Source: Carboxylicivirga litoralis
Lineage (GTDB): Bacteria > Bacteroidota > Bacteroidia > Bacteroidales > Marinilabiliaceae
Length of the DNA stretch: 64,000 nucleotides
NCBI RefSeq assembly: GCF_025499605.1
Contig: NZ_JAFMVC010000023.1
Coordinates: 1-64,000, forward strand
Direction: 5' to 3'
Positions 37,884 to 46,401 of this stretch are shown here, piece after piece. Positions within the stretch are counted from its first letter, which is position 1. Each line of letters opens with the position of its first letter. Below the pieces are notes generated by a model. That model ran no database searches. It was not told the DNA's origin and saw only the letters and a list, made by a program, of their open reading frames with translations. A program made the position numbers and the translations under genes.

Positions 37884-40055
37884 ATGGTTAAACACGTTAT
37901 CACAATTATAGTATTTGCATTTAGCCTTGTTAGCTATGGACAAATATCACGAGGCGGTCAGCCAATGCCGGAATCTGGATGGCTGGAATCAGTTCAGGTT
38001 CAGGTAGCAAGGCCCTCTGTGGCAGTGCGAAGTACAATGGTTGGTAAACAAACAACTCAGCCATTGCGATTTGCCGATCCTATTTATACCAACTTTACAC
38101 CTCAGAATAGTGGAAGCTGGGAAACCAATGTAAACGGTTATAACGTGTGGCGTCTGGCTATTAAGTCAGAAGGGGCAAAGAGTCTCAACTTAATATTCGA
38201 TGAGTTTTACCTTAATGAGGACGATAAGTTATTTGTTTATAACCCGGAACGTACTCATGTTCTAGGCGCTTTTACAAAAGAAAATAATAAACCTTCGAAA
38301 ATATTTGCTGTAGCACCTGTTGCTGGTGATGAAATTATTATTGAGTTGCAAACAAAGCTTTCAATTGATTACATGCACGAACTGAATGTGAGCGCTGTTA
38401 ATCATGATTTCCTTGGGGTGCATCAGTATTTAAAAAGGCAGAGTGATTTTGGCGATTCAGGTGATTGTAACATTAATGCATCATGTGAGAGTATCTGTTC
38501 TGATGAAGTACGACGTGCAGTTTGTAAAATTATTACTGACGGTACAATGCTCTGCTCTGGAACGATGGTTAATAGTTCGGATCAAACTGGGAACCCAATG
38601 TTTTTAACCGCAGGTCATTGCGCAACGAATTACCCAAGTGGTTCATTAGTTGATTACACAGCTCAAACCATCATCTTTTACTTTAACTATGAATCGCCAA
38701 GTTGCGATCCGGTAATAAACGGTACGGATGCACAAACAGTATCAGGAGCAGAGCTGTTGGCTTATGTCGAAAATATGGATTTTGCACTGTTACGTATGGC
38801 TGAAATGCCTAAGGATAGTTACCGACCTTATCTGGCAGGATGGACACGCGATGAAACAATTACCAATCCTGTTTTCTCAGTTCACCATCCACAAGGGGAC
38901 GTTAAGAAAATAGCCATATCAAGTACAGCTCCGGTTAATGGAACCTATAATGCGAATTCATACGGAGGTGTATCATTTTTAGAAAATATACACTGGCATA
39001 TTGCAAATTGGGAACGAGGGGTGACAGAAGGTGGTTCATCTGGCTCCGGATTGTTTACCGAAGACCAGTTGTTAATTGGTAATCTGTCGGGTGGAGCTGC
39101 ATACTGTGGTAATCCCGTTGATGATTACTATGTGCGCTTTAACCAGGCTTGGGCCAATAATAGTGAAAAAGATAAGAGCTTGTCACAATGGTTGTCGCCT
39201 GATGATGTAACCGTTAATGAATTAAGTGGCCGTGAGTTGTCTGATTTTAAACGTATATCTCACCTGAATGACGAAAAATCAGCGCAGTTGTTATACGATA
39301 ATGAATTTACAGGTAGTTGGTCTGGTCACAATGAAAGAAACTACACTGCCTATGCCAGCTCGTTCTATGATATTGAAAGTGCTAAAATAAGTGGAATTTA
39401 TGTTGTGCCGAGCAAAGCTGAATATTCATCTCAAACTGTTAACGTTATAATCTGGGACAATAATAATGGAGTACCAGGAGATGTTTTGTGGAGCGAAAAT
39501 AATATTCCCATTATGAATTTTTCAGCAAACCGAGAGACTTTACTTGAATTATCTAGCCCATTAGAAGTCAATAATTCGTTTTTTGCAGGTTTTGAGCTTT
39601 CCTATTCGGCAAATGTTGATACGTTTAGTGTATATATGAGTGATATCTCAGCTGAAGAAGGTAATAACAGAGCTTTCATCAAGCAAGCTAATGGAGAGTG
39701 GGTACAATATAATACAGTACATCCTTCAGGTAATAAGAGTACCTATTGGATAGATGTTTTGGCTTCTGATGCTGTGTTTGTTGGTATTGATGATGTGCCG
39801 ACTTCGATTTCTGATAGCTATGTTAAAATTGTTAATAATCCGATTAAAACGGGAGAGATTAGCTTTAAAACCAACCTTGGCTTTTTAGAACGTGTTGAAG
39901 TTTTCAGTATCAACGGCTCCAAACTGCAACAAGTAAATATGGCAGGTGTTACCGAAGGTTCGTTCTCGGTTAGAAGCTTACCTGCCGGTTTATACTTGAT
40001 TCGCTTTTCTTCTAAGAATAAATCAATTGTAAAGCGAGTGGTGATTAATAAGTAA
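37884..40055 (+). CDS. Secreted trypsin-like (lysyl endopeptidase-like) serine protease with T9SS type A tail
   Basis: A 723-residue secreted protease. A signal peptide (1-19) is followed by an N-terminal propeptide-like region (~20-190), then a chymotrypsin-fold catalytic domain of the Achromobacter protease I/lysyl endopeptidase group. The triad is His245 (FLTAGHCA), Asp299 (ENMDFALL) and Ser386 (GGSSGSGL). Several Cys pairs near 195-224 suggest disulfides, as in that group. Residues ~450-640 are an unassigned beta-rich domain. The last ~70 residues (ERVEVFSINGSKLQQVN, LPAGLYLIRF, IVKRVVINK) form a T9SS type A sorting domain, so export across the outer membrane is expected. The stop codon abuts the converging lipoprotein gene. 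Confidence 0.9.
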   Translation: MVKHVITIIVFAFSLVSYGQISRGGQPMPESGWLESVQVQVARPSVAVRSTMVGKQTTQPLRFADPIYTNFTPQNSGSWETNVNGYNVWRLAIKSEGAKSLNLIFDEFYLNEDDKLFVYNPERTHVLGAFTKENNKPSKIFAVAPVAGDEIIIELQTKLSIDYMHELNVSAVNHDFLGVHQYLKRQSDFGDSGDCNINASCESICSDEVRRAVCKIITDGTMLCSGTMVNSSDQTGNPMFLTAGHCATNYPSGSLVDYTAQTIIFYFNYESPSCDPVINGTDAQTVSGAELLAYVENMDFALLRMAEMPKDSYRPYLAGWTRDETITNPVFSVHHPQGDVKKIAISSTAPVNGTYNANSYGGVSFLENIHWHIANWERGVTEGGSSGSGLFTEDQLLIGNLSGGAAYCGNPVDDYYVRFNQAWANNSEKDKSLSQWLSPDDVTVNELSGRELSDFKRISHLNDEKSAQLLYDNEFTGSWSGHNERNYTAYASSFYDIESAKISGIYVVPSKAEYSSQTVNVIIWDNNNGVPGDVLWSENNIPIMNFSANRETLLELSSPLEVNNSFFAGFELSYSANVDTFSVYMSDISAEEGNNRAFIKQANGEWVQYNTVHPSGNKSTYWIDVLASDAVFVGIDDVPTSISDSYVKIVNNPIKTGEISFKTNLGFLERVEVFSINGSKLQQVNMAGVTEGSFSVRSLPAGLYLIRFSSKNKSIVKRVVINK

Positions 40056-41021
40056 CTACTCAATAATCTGTAGGTTATCCAGACAGAAATACATTGGTAG
40101 TTCAAAATCAGCCTCGTCATCACGCGAGGAAGTTAGCTGAAACGCTAATTGATGGACCGCGCCCAGCTCTTTAAGATCTATTTGCTCCCATTCGGATTGA
40201 ATGTATTTATAAGCTGTTGCTTCAGGACGATAATCCGCCAGTAAATGCTCAATAGGACCGGAGATAACCGCTCCTGCTTCATCTAATCCTGAAATACTAA
40301 GCAGAAAATAGTCTTTGCCTTCCTTTTTATTGAAATTACTAAGCATATATAAATAGCTGTTTGTGCAGTTGTTGACAGCTATACTTTTTACAACATGTGC
40401 TTTGCCTTCATCATCAAACTTTATGTTGTTAGGTATGCCTTCCATTTGTTTGAAGATGGTGAAGTTATCAGATTCATCAGCAGCACTTTTACCATATACA
40501 CTAAATTCGTTATCAGCACTTGAACTGCTTGTACTTGCATTTTCACTAATCGCAAATCCGCTCCAGTCGTCAGGTGTGGCTTCGTTAAAGAGGCAAGGGT
40601 ACTGTACGTAGCCTTTAAACTCATGGTAACCTTCTGCTGGGTTGTTAAAATAACCGTCATCATTAAAACTATTAAACTCTTCAAAGGTGTTAATGTGCAA
40701 CGAATGTACCGTGATGTTCATTGTGTCGTCACCGTAGTCAGTTAGAACGGTAAATTGGTATTTATATGTACCAAGAGGTAATTTTTCAATGGTCAAATCT
40801 TTTTCATCGTGAAACTGAACGCCATCCTCAAACCAGGCATAAACAGAGTTGATATCATAGGTGATTTTAGGCTCAATAATTTCAGCACTGTCCGTATCAA
40901 AATCAAAACCGCCCTCTGGTATTTGTAAATAAATTTCAGGCGATGGAATAACTTTTTCCTCGTTCTGACAAGATGTAACAATAAAGGCTAAAGTTGCTAG
41001 TAGGTATATGTATTTAGTCAT
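40056..41021 (-). CDS. DUF4465-like lipoprotein
   Basis: A 321-residue lipoprotein with lipobox IVTSC (Cys18). A PKD-like N-terminal segment (~40-110, YAWFEDGVQFHDEKDLTIE) precedes a region with GYHEFKGYVQYP, DDWSGFAISENA and FSVYGKSAADESDNF, which follow the layout of DUF4465 proteins. The C-terminal part (LQLTSSRDDEADFELPMYFCLDNL) also fits. It is the last gene of a five-gene minus-strand operon, starting 1 base after the previous stop. The function is not known; a surface binding role is a guess. Confidence 0.65.
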   Translation of the reverse strand: MTKYIYLLATLAFIVTSCQNEEKVIPSPEIYLQIPEGGFDFDTDSAEIIEPKITYDINSVYAWFEDGVQFHDEKDLTIEKLPLGTYKYQFTVLTDYGDDTMNITVHSLHINTFEEFNSFNDDGYFNNPAEGYHEFKGYVQYPCLFNEATPDDWSGFAISENASTSSSSADNEFSVYGKSAADESDNFTIFKQMEGIPNNIKFDDEGKAHVVKSIAVNNCTNSYLYMLSNFNKKEGKDYFLLSISGLDEAGAVISGPIEHLLADYRPEATAYKYIQSEWEQIDLKELGAVHQLAFQLTSSRDDEADFELPMYFCLDNLQIIE

Positions 41022-41022
41022 T

Positions 41023-42441
41023 CTATTTTAGTTTAAAATGATGGTCTAAGAAACCTGGAATTTGCTCAGCTCCAATTCTTTTGGCCAATATTTTCTTGTC
41101 TTTATCTAAAATGTATATTACAGGCGTGCTGTAAATGTCGTAATTATTTCTAAAGTTACTTCGGTTGTAAGGGTCGTAAAGGTGAATCCATTCATGCAGC
41201 TCATGGTTGTGGATAAACTCAACCCATGGTTCTTTTTCCCATTGTGTGTATACGGCCACCATTTTGATACTTTGGTTAGAATACTTCTTCCAAACCTCTT
41301 CGTTGAGCTTAGGGATTTCCTTCTCGCAGTGGCCACATTCTGGCTCCCAAAAAACAAGAATGGTGATATCGGCGCGTATTTCACTTAACTTGTAATACTC
41401 ATCGGTATAGGACTGCATTTTAAAATCCGGAGCCGTTTTACCTAATATGTTGGGACTTATTTTATCAACACGTTCCTGCAGATTTTTAATAAACTCGTCA
41501 TCTACCCAATCTGCACGACCGCTCAGGTAATAAGCTTCGCCTAAGCTCACCATTACAGCGTCCATTCCCATTATTTTACTTTCATTGGCGCGGTTAAATA
41601 AGTGTTGAATCAGGTACTTCTCCATTTCGTAATTGCCATTGGCCATCGCAATAACACGATGCGATTCTTTTATAATCGTATCAGGCATTTGTAATAATAC
41701 ATTGGAAAAATAGGTGTCGAGTTTAGTGGTGAAAAAGGGTGTGCGAAGCAGCCTTGGATCATCCATTTTAAAATTATCAAAATAATGCGCTTTGTAATAG
41801 TCGTAGCGCATACGCTGAACAACGGAGTCAGGATTAGAACAACCTACAGGGGCAGCCATTTGGGGGACTTCAATTTCTTGGGTGGCTCTTAAAAAAGTTT
41901 GCAGAAAACTGCCAGGATGCTTATTAATGAGTTCGTTATATTTTGCATTAACATCGGTAGTAAGTGCTGTTATTTTAGCTTGTAATTGCTTTTTAGTTTC
42001 CGCATCTGTGGCGTTTTTTATTTCATTCTGAATAGGGCCAGCTTCTTTTTGTTTACTCACTAAATATTGCTGATAATTTAGAAAGTCAGCACTCTCATCA
42101 GCCCCACTAATTTTCATATTATTTAGCAAATCAGCCTTCGATGTAGAGACGCTAAATTGTTGATCAGCGCCAATTAATAGATCGAAATAGCTTTGGTCTT
42201 GAAGGTAAACAATGTATAAGCCTTCTTCCAGCTTATCATTGCCTTTAAATGTATATCCTCCGTTGGGCTGGATATAGGTGGTGTCTTTCACCAACATCTT
42301 CTTGTTAAAATAATAACCAAGAATCAAGGTTGAATCTTTAACTCCATCAATTTTAACATTGATAGTGTGGCTTTGCGCTTTAATATTGCTTGTTGCGCAA
42401 AGTAGTGATACTAAAATTATGAGTGTTGAGATATATTTCAT
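41023..42441 (-). CDS. TlpA-like thioredoxin-fold lipid-free exported protein with DUF4369/DUF5106-like N-terminus
   Basis: A 472-residue exported protein. The start is set at the ATG whose ATGA overlaps the stop of the glycosyltransferase gene, giving a good signal peptide (first 22 residues, ending IKAQ). Residues ~25-110 resemble DUF4369, the middle ~110-330 is helical and DUF5106-like, and the last ~145 residues form a thioredoxin fold (GKTAPDFKMQSY, FWEPECGHCEKEIP with a CGHC redox pair, and STPVIYILD with the cis-Pro). It likely acts as an extracytoplasmic thiol-disulfide reductase. The same class of proteins is common in Bacteroidota. Confidence 0.85.
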   Translation of the reverse strand: MKYISTLIILVSLLCATSNIKAQSHTINVKIDGVKDSTLILGYYFNKKMLVKDTTYIQPNGGYTFKGNDKLEEGLYIVYLQDQSYFDLLIGADQQFSVSTSKADLLNNMKISGADESADFLNYQQYLVSKQKEAGPIQNEIKNATDAETKKQLQAKITALTTDVNAKYNELINKHPGSFLQTFLRATQEIEVPQMAAPVGCSNPDSVVQRMRYDYYKAHYFDNFKMDDPRLLRTPFFTTKLDTYFSNVLLQMPDTIIKESHRVIAMANGNYEMEKYLIQHLFNRANESKIMGMDAVMVSLGEAYYLSGRADWVDDEFIKNLQERVDKISPNILGKTAPDFKMQSYTDEYYKLSEIRADITILVFWEPECGHCEKEIPKLNEEVWKKYSNQSIKMVAVYTQWEKEPWVEFIHNHELHEWIHLYDPYNRSNFRNNYDIYSTPVIYILDKDKKILAKRIGAEQIPGFLDHHFKLK

Positions 42442-43340
42442 TTGGGATATTTTAAATATATAACAGAAAGGTAACAAAGTTTATAAAGGTCAAATAACCT
42501 TAAATTGGGATGTTCGGAATAAAAGTTTTTAACCATTCTGGTTTCAAAAGTATGATATATATAGTTTAAAACAGTTAACAATCTGAATGACTTGATGAAA
42601 TTAAAATATTTTAAAAGTTTAATATGTTTAAATAATAATGCTTCATTTGGGTAATTTTTCAGGAGAAATAAAAGAGTCGTAATACTAACCTTTGTTTTTT
42701 CAACAAAAACTTTGTTTTCCTCTAAACCTATGTGGGTAACAGGATTATCAATGTGTGTTATTGTAATTCCAAGTTTTTCCATTTCAATGCCAAGCATAGT
42801 GTCTTCATGACCATATTGTGTAATTTGCTCATTAAATTGTATTTGATGGAACAAGCTTTTTTTTACTAAAAAGTTATTGGAAATAAACCCGGTATTTGAA
42901 TTTTTAGTACGTGTATCGGCATCAAAATCTTCTCTAGCTCTTCCAAAACTCCAGCGGAGTGAAACTGAGGGGACGGGTAATTTGCTTGGATGTACCCTCC
43001 CTCCACACACTATATTATATTTACCAAGAATATTTTTGTAATTAAGTAGATAATATTTATTGATTTCAGAATCGCTATCAATAAAGAGTAAATTGGGATA
43101 TACAGAACTTTTCGCCATTAAGTTTCGAATTGCTGCACGTCCAATATTTTTATCTAATTCTTTATAAGTAACATTATTAAGTTGTGAAATGGGACTATTA
43201 ATAGCTTTATAATGAGCATTTGAATCATCATCAAAAACTAGGATTTCGACTTCCAATTGATGCTCATTTGATTGCATTATAAGTGCATGAACCAGTTTTG
43301 TAACATCAACATTATATACAGGGATACAAATGCTCAGCAT
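42438..43340 (-). CDS. Family 2 glycosyltransferase
   Basis: A 300-residue GT-A fold enzyme. The start is LSICIPVYN, with the typical VFDDDS (DDxS) and a metal-binding DSD in LLFIDSDSE near residue 92. NKNIGRAAIRN-like DKNIGRAAIRN follows, and GHEDTMLGIEM supplies the ED acceptor-site acid. No transmembrane segment is obvious, so it is probably cytosolic or peripheral. Substrate is unknown. It overlaps the downstream thioredoxin-fold gene by 4 bases (ATGA) and starts 5 bases after the aminopeptidase gene, so translation is probably coupled. Confidence 0.88.
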   Translation of the reverse strand: MLSICIPVYNVDVTKLVHALIMQSNEHQLEVEILVFDDDSNAHYKAINSPISQLNNVTYKELDKNIGRAAIRNLMAKSSVYPNLLFIDSDSEINKYYLLNYKNILGKYNIVCGGRVHPSKLPVPSVSLRWSFGRAREDFDADTRTKNSNTGFISNNFLVKKSLFHQIQFNEQITQYGHEDTMLGIEMEKLGITITHIDNPVTHIGLEENKVFVEKTKVSITTLLFLLKNYPNEALLFKHIKLLKYFNFIKSFRLLTVLNYIYHTFETRMVKNFYSEHPNLRLFDLYKLCYLSVIYLKYPK

Positions 43341-43345
43341 GCTCT

Positions 43346-45124
43346 TTAAATAGCCTTAGTACTATTTTCTAACCATTCTTTTTCCTGTTGAGGTAAGAAT
43401 GGAGCTAATAAGTTAAAAACCTTTTGATGATAATTGTTTAACCAATCTATTTCTGTTTGATTCAACAATGAAATATCAATCGCTCTGGTGTCAATAGGGC
43501 AAAGAGTTAAGGTTTCAAACTTAAGGAATGAGCCAAATTCTGTTTCCTTGGCTTTACTGGTTAATATCAGGTTTTCGATGCGGATACCATGTTTACCAGA
43601 CTTGTAAATGCCAGGTTCATTTGATGAAATCATTCCTTCTTTAATCTCAACTCCGTTGTCTTGTGGGCGAATGCTTTGTGGACCTTCGTGAACGCAAAGG
43701 AAATGACCAATGCCATGGCCTGTTCCGTGGCCATAATTGATACCGTGTTGCCACATAGCCTGACGGGCCAGTATGTCGATATGAACACCTCTGGTTCCTG
43801 TTGGGAATACAGCATTATCCAGACCAATATGCCCTTTTAATACCAAAGTGAAATCTTTCTTTTCTTCATCTGTTAATGAGCCTAATGCAATGGTTCTGGT
43901 AATATCTGTGGTGCCCTCGGAGTACTGACCACCCGAGTCAATTAGATACAATCCTTTAGGCTCAAGCTCTGCAGCAGTTGCTTCTTGCACTGCATAGTGC
44001 ACAATTGCACCATTACCGGCATATCCGCTGATGGTGTTAAACGAATCTCCATGATAATTCTCCTGTTCGACTCTATAGGCGCTTAGTTTTTTAGCGGCAG
44101 AAAACTCGGTGATGGTTTCTTTACCAATCGTACTATCCAGCCAATGCAGAAATTTCACCATTGCCACACCATCTTTCACCATGGCTTTTCTGAAGTTTTC
44201 TACTTCTACCTCATTTTTTTGAGCTTTAAAGTTGGTAATCAAACTTACTTGCTCAATCTTAGCCGACTGTGATGGTAAATTACTTAATATGGTGCTGTTG
44301 GTTCTATCCGGATCGATAAGGACAATGCTATCTGGCAGCATGTCTTTCAAAAACTCGTAAAAATCATCGTATAAGTTGACTTTAATATCTTCAATAGCCA
44401 GTTGTTTGCCAATCGACGATGTTAGCTTGTGTGGATCGATAAACAGGTTTACCTGATTCTCAGTGATAATGAGATAGGAATGAAACAATGGATTATACAG
44501 AATATCCTTACCTCTGAAATTTAAAGCCCAGGCAATTTCATCCAGCGACGCAATAATATAATGTGTGGCTCCTTGTGCTTTCATTTTCTCTCGGATAAGA
44601 GCAATCTTATCTGTTCGGCTCAATCCACAGTATTTTGTATCCAGCTCAAAAATATCTTCTTCCGGCATAGGAGGACGACCTTCCCAAATATCATCATCAA
44701 GCGATACTTTGCCATCTAATCGAATGTCAACCTTCTTCAGTTTTTTCGCTAACTCTCGGTACTCATTAATGGTAATGGTTTTACCATTTATGCCAACCAC
44801 GCATCCTGCATTCAAATGGACACTTAGCCATTCTTTATAATCAGGAACATTGGCTTCACCCATCTTAAATAAGTCAATGCCCGAATCTTCCAATTGCTCT
44901 TCGGCTTGCAGGAAGTAGCGTGAATCAGTCCATAAGCCAGCAGATTCGTTGGTGACAACCACTGTGCCTGCTGAACCGGTAAACCCGGAAATCCACTCTC
45001 TGAATTTCCAGTGTTCAGAAGGGTATTCACTAAGGTGCGGGTCGGCACTTGGTATAATATAGGCATCCACACCAAGTGTGGCCATGTGACTTCTTAGCTT
45101 AAATAATCTATCTGGCGTTGACAT
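43346..45124 (-). CDS. Xaa-Pro aminopeptidase family protein (aminopeptidase P, M24)
   Basis: A 592-residue aminopeptidase P of the long, three-domain eukaryotic-like form common in Bacteroidota. Two creatinase-like N-terminal domains (~1-310) precede the pita-bread catalytic domain. Metal ligands are visible as the two Asp of YLIDSGGQYSEGTTDITRT, His in GHGTGHGIGHFL and the two Glu of SSNEPGIYK and IRIENL. It removes N-terminal residues preceding proline. There is no signal peptide, so it is cytoplasmic. It is the second gene in the minus-strand operon, 4 bases after the previous gene. Confidence 0.93.
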   Translation of the reverse strand: MSTPDRLFKLRSHMATLGVDAYIIPSADPHLSEYPSEHWKFREWISGFTGSAGTVVVTNESAGLWTDSRYFLQAEEQLEDSGIDLFKMGEANVPDYKEWLSVHLNAGCVVGINGKTITINEYRELAKKLKKVDIRLDGKVSLDDDIWEGRPPMPEEDIFELDTKYCGLSRTDKIALIREKMKAQGATHYIIASLDEIAWALNFRGKDILYNPLFHSYLIITENQVNLFIDPHKLTSSIGKQLAIEDIKVNLYDDFYEFLKDMLPDSIVLIDPDRTNSTILSNLPSQSAKIEQVSLITNFKAQKNEVEVENFRKAMVKDGVAMVKFLHWLDSTIGKETITEFSAAKKLSAYRVEQENYHGDSFNTISGYAGNGAIVHYAVQEATAAELEPKGLYLIDSGGQYSEGTTDITRTIALGSLTDEEKKDFTLVLKGHIGLDNAVFPTGTRGVHIDILARQAMWQHGINYGHGTGHGIGHFLCVHEGPQSIRPQDNGVEIKEGMISSNEPGIYKSGKHGIRIENLILTSKAKETEFGSFLKFETLTLCPIDTRAIDISLLNQTEIDWLNNYHQKVFNLLAPFLPQQEKEWLENSTKAI

Positions 45125-45128
45125 ATGC

Positions 45129-46196
45129 TTAGTTTTTTATCGTAATAGATGCTTCTTTATTAAAAAGGATAATGTTGGCAGGTTCATTGGTTTCAATACC
45201 TATCTGTCCTGAAAAGGTTACATTGTCATCTTCTTTGAAAAGCTGTAGTTTTTGAGGCGTAGGATGAGTGAATGTTCCATTAAAAACCTCACCATTAATA
45301 AGGTAAGAAATCGTAGGTGGGATAATTAATGTGGTATTTACTCGTTTGTTTGAAATCGTAATTTTTTTAATGCTTTCATCGGCATCTACCAACAGTTTAC
45401 CTCTATCTAGCTCACAAAAAACAGAGGTTTTAACCTGCTCAATTTTGCCAATGAACTGTGAGCCTATCAGCTTAATGCTATCTGATTTGGTGATTGTTAG
45501 TCTGTCGGTAAATGATTTGATATCAGCTGACATAATGTTGTTAAAGGAGGCCATACAATAGCTCGTGCTACCGGCTACCTTCTGTCCATTGTTGATGTTT
45601 AATGTGCAGTTCGAAAAATCAGCAATGGTCGTTCCAAAAGAATCAATCAACCCTTCGACAAACGAAAGGTTCATTTGGTGCTTTTTATCTGTTGCTATAT
45701 TTTTTAGTTCAAGGTTTCCATAGCTGTGGGTCAAATTAATCTGACCCAATGAGTTCTCAATCTTCACATCACCAATAGAATTGTTAATCGTTAAATCTAA
45801 ACGAGCAGGTACAGTGATAGTATAATTGATTGTAAACGGATAGTTAGAAAAGAAGTCATCCAGAAAAACGGTTTTAAAATCGAGTTTATGGGAATAAGTA
45901 CGGTCTTTAAACTCAATTAATTTTAGAATTTCTTCTGCTTCAAATTCGTTACTCGTTTCGATGTTGACAATAACCTCGAGTCGAATCATTTCTTTATCCC
46001 AGGTGCTGACATTAACAAAACCGTGCTTGTTATTCAGTTTTAACTCATTCAATTGCTTTGTTCCATATTCCTTTATGAGGGGTTCTCCGTTTTTAAGCTC
46101 AATCGTATTTTCGCTTGTATGACGATTATAATACTGGGCATCAGTTATGGACACTATCGAAAGAGTTATTATGCAAATAATTAAAAGTCGTTTCAT
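45129..46196 (-). CDS. Exported DUF4097-like beta-helical protein
   Basis: A 355-residue exported protein with a signal peptide (1-20). The body is made of short beta strands with regular turns (INNSIGDVKIENSLGQINLTH, GNLELKNI, GKIEQVKTSVFCELDRGKLLV) like the right-handed parallel beta-helix of DUF4097/DUF2807 adhesin-like proteins. No enzymatic motif is seen. It is the first gene of the five-gene minus-strand operon. A role linked to the envelope is inferred. Confidence 0.6.
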   Translation of the reverse strand: MKRLLIICIITLSIVSITDAQYYNRHTSENTIELKNGEPLIKEYGTKQLNELKLNNKHGFVNVSTWDKEMIRLEVIVNIETSNEFEAEEILKLIEFKDRTYSHKLDFKTVFLDDFFSNYPFTINYTITVPARLDLTINNSIGDVKIENSLGQINLTHSYGNLELKNIATDKKHQMNLSFVEGLIDSFGTTIADFSNCTLNINNGQKVAGSTSYCMASFNNIMSADIKSFTDRLTITKSDSIKLIGSQFIGKIEQVKTSVFCELDRGKLLVDADESIKKITISNKRVNTTLIIPPTISYLINGEVFNGTFTHPTPQKLQLFKEDDNVTFSGQIGIETNEPANIILFNKEASITIKN

Positions 46197-46366
46197 GTCA
46201 AGGCTTTGTTAATTGTATTTTGCTTCCTTTTTAATAAAGGCTATGCTGTCTGTCTTGTTTAAACTAAAGTAGTGGCTAAATTAATCAAAATCGCCTTGCT
46301 TTAAAAATCTGCGAAAAGATTGTTGTAAAAGGGTTCTGTAAACATTATTAGCCTGATAAATCTTAT

Positions 46367-46374
46367 ACCTTTGC
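46367..46374 (+). promoter_or_regulatory. Probable -7 promoter box of the TonB-dependent receptor
   Basis: TACCTTTG followed by CG matches TAnnTTTG and lies 27 bases before the ATG at 46402. A -33 element is not obvious. No cobalamin riboswitch-like structure was found in the 200 bases upstream. Confidence 0.5.
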
Positions 46375-46401
46375 GATTTATTAAAATTTACTAATCATAT
46401 T

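Noticed and set aside
46200-46401. Cobalamin riboswitch before the BtuB-like receptor
   Set aside because: No B12-box-like sequence or multi-stem layout could be found in the 200 bases; only a promoter box is visible.
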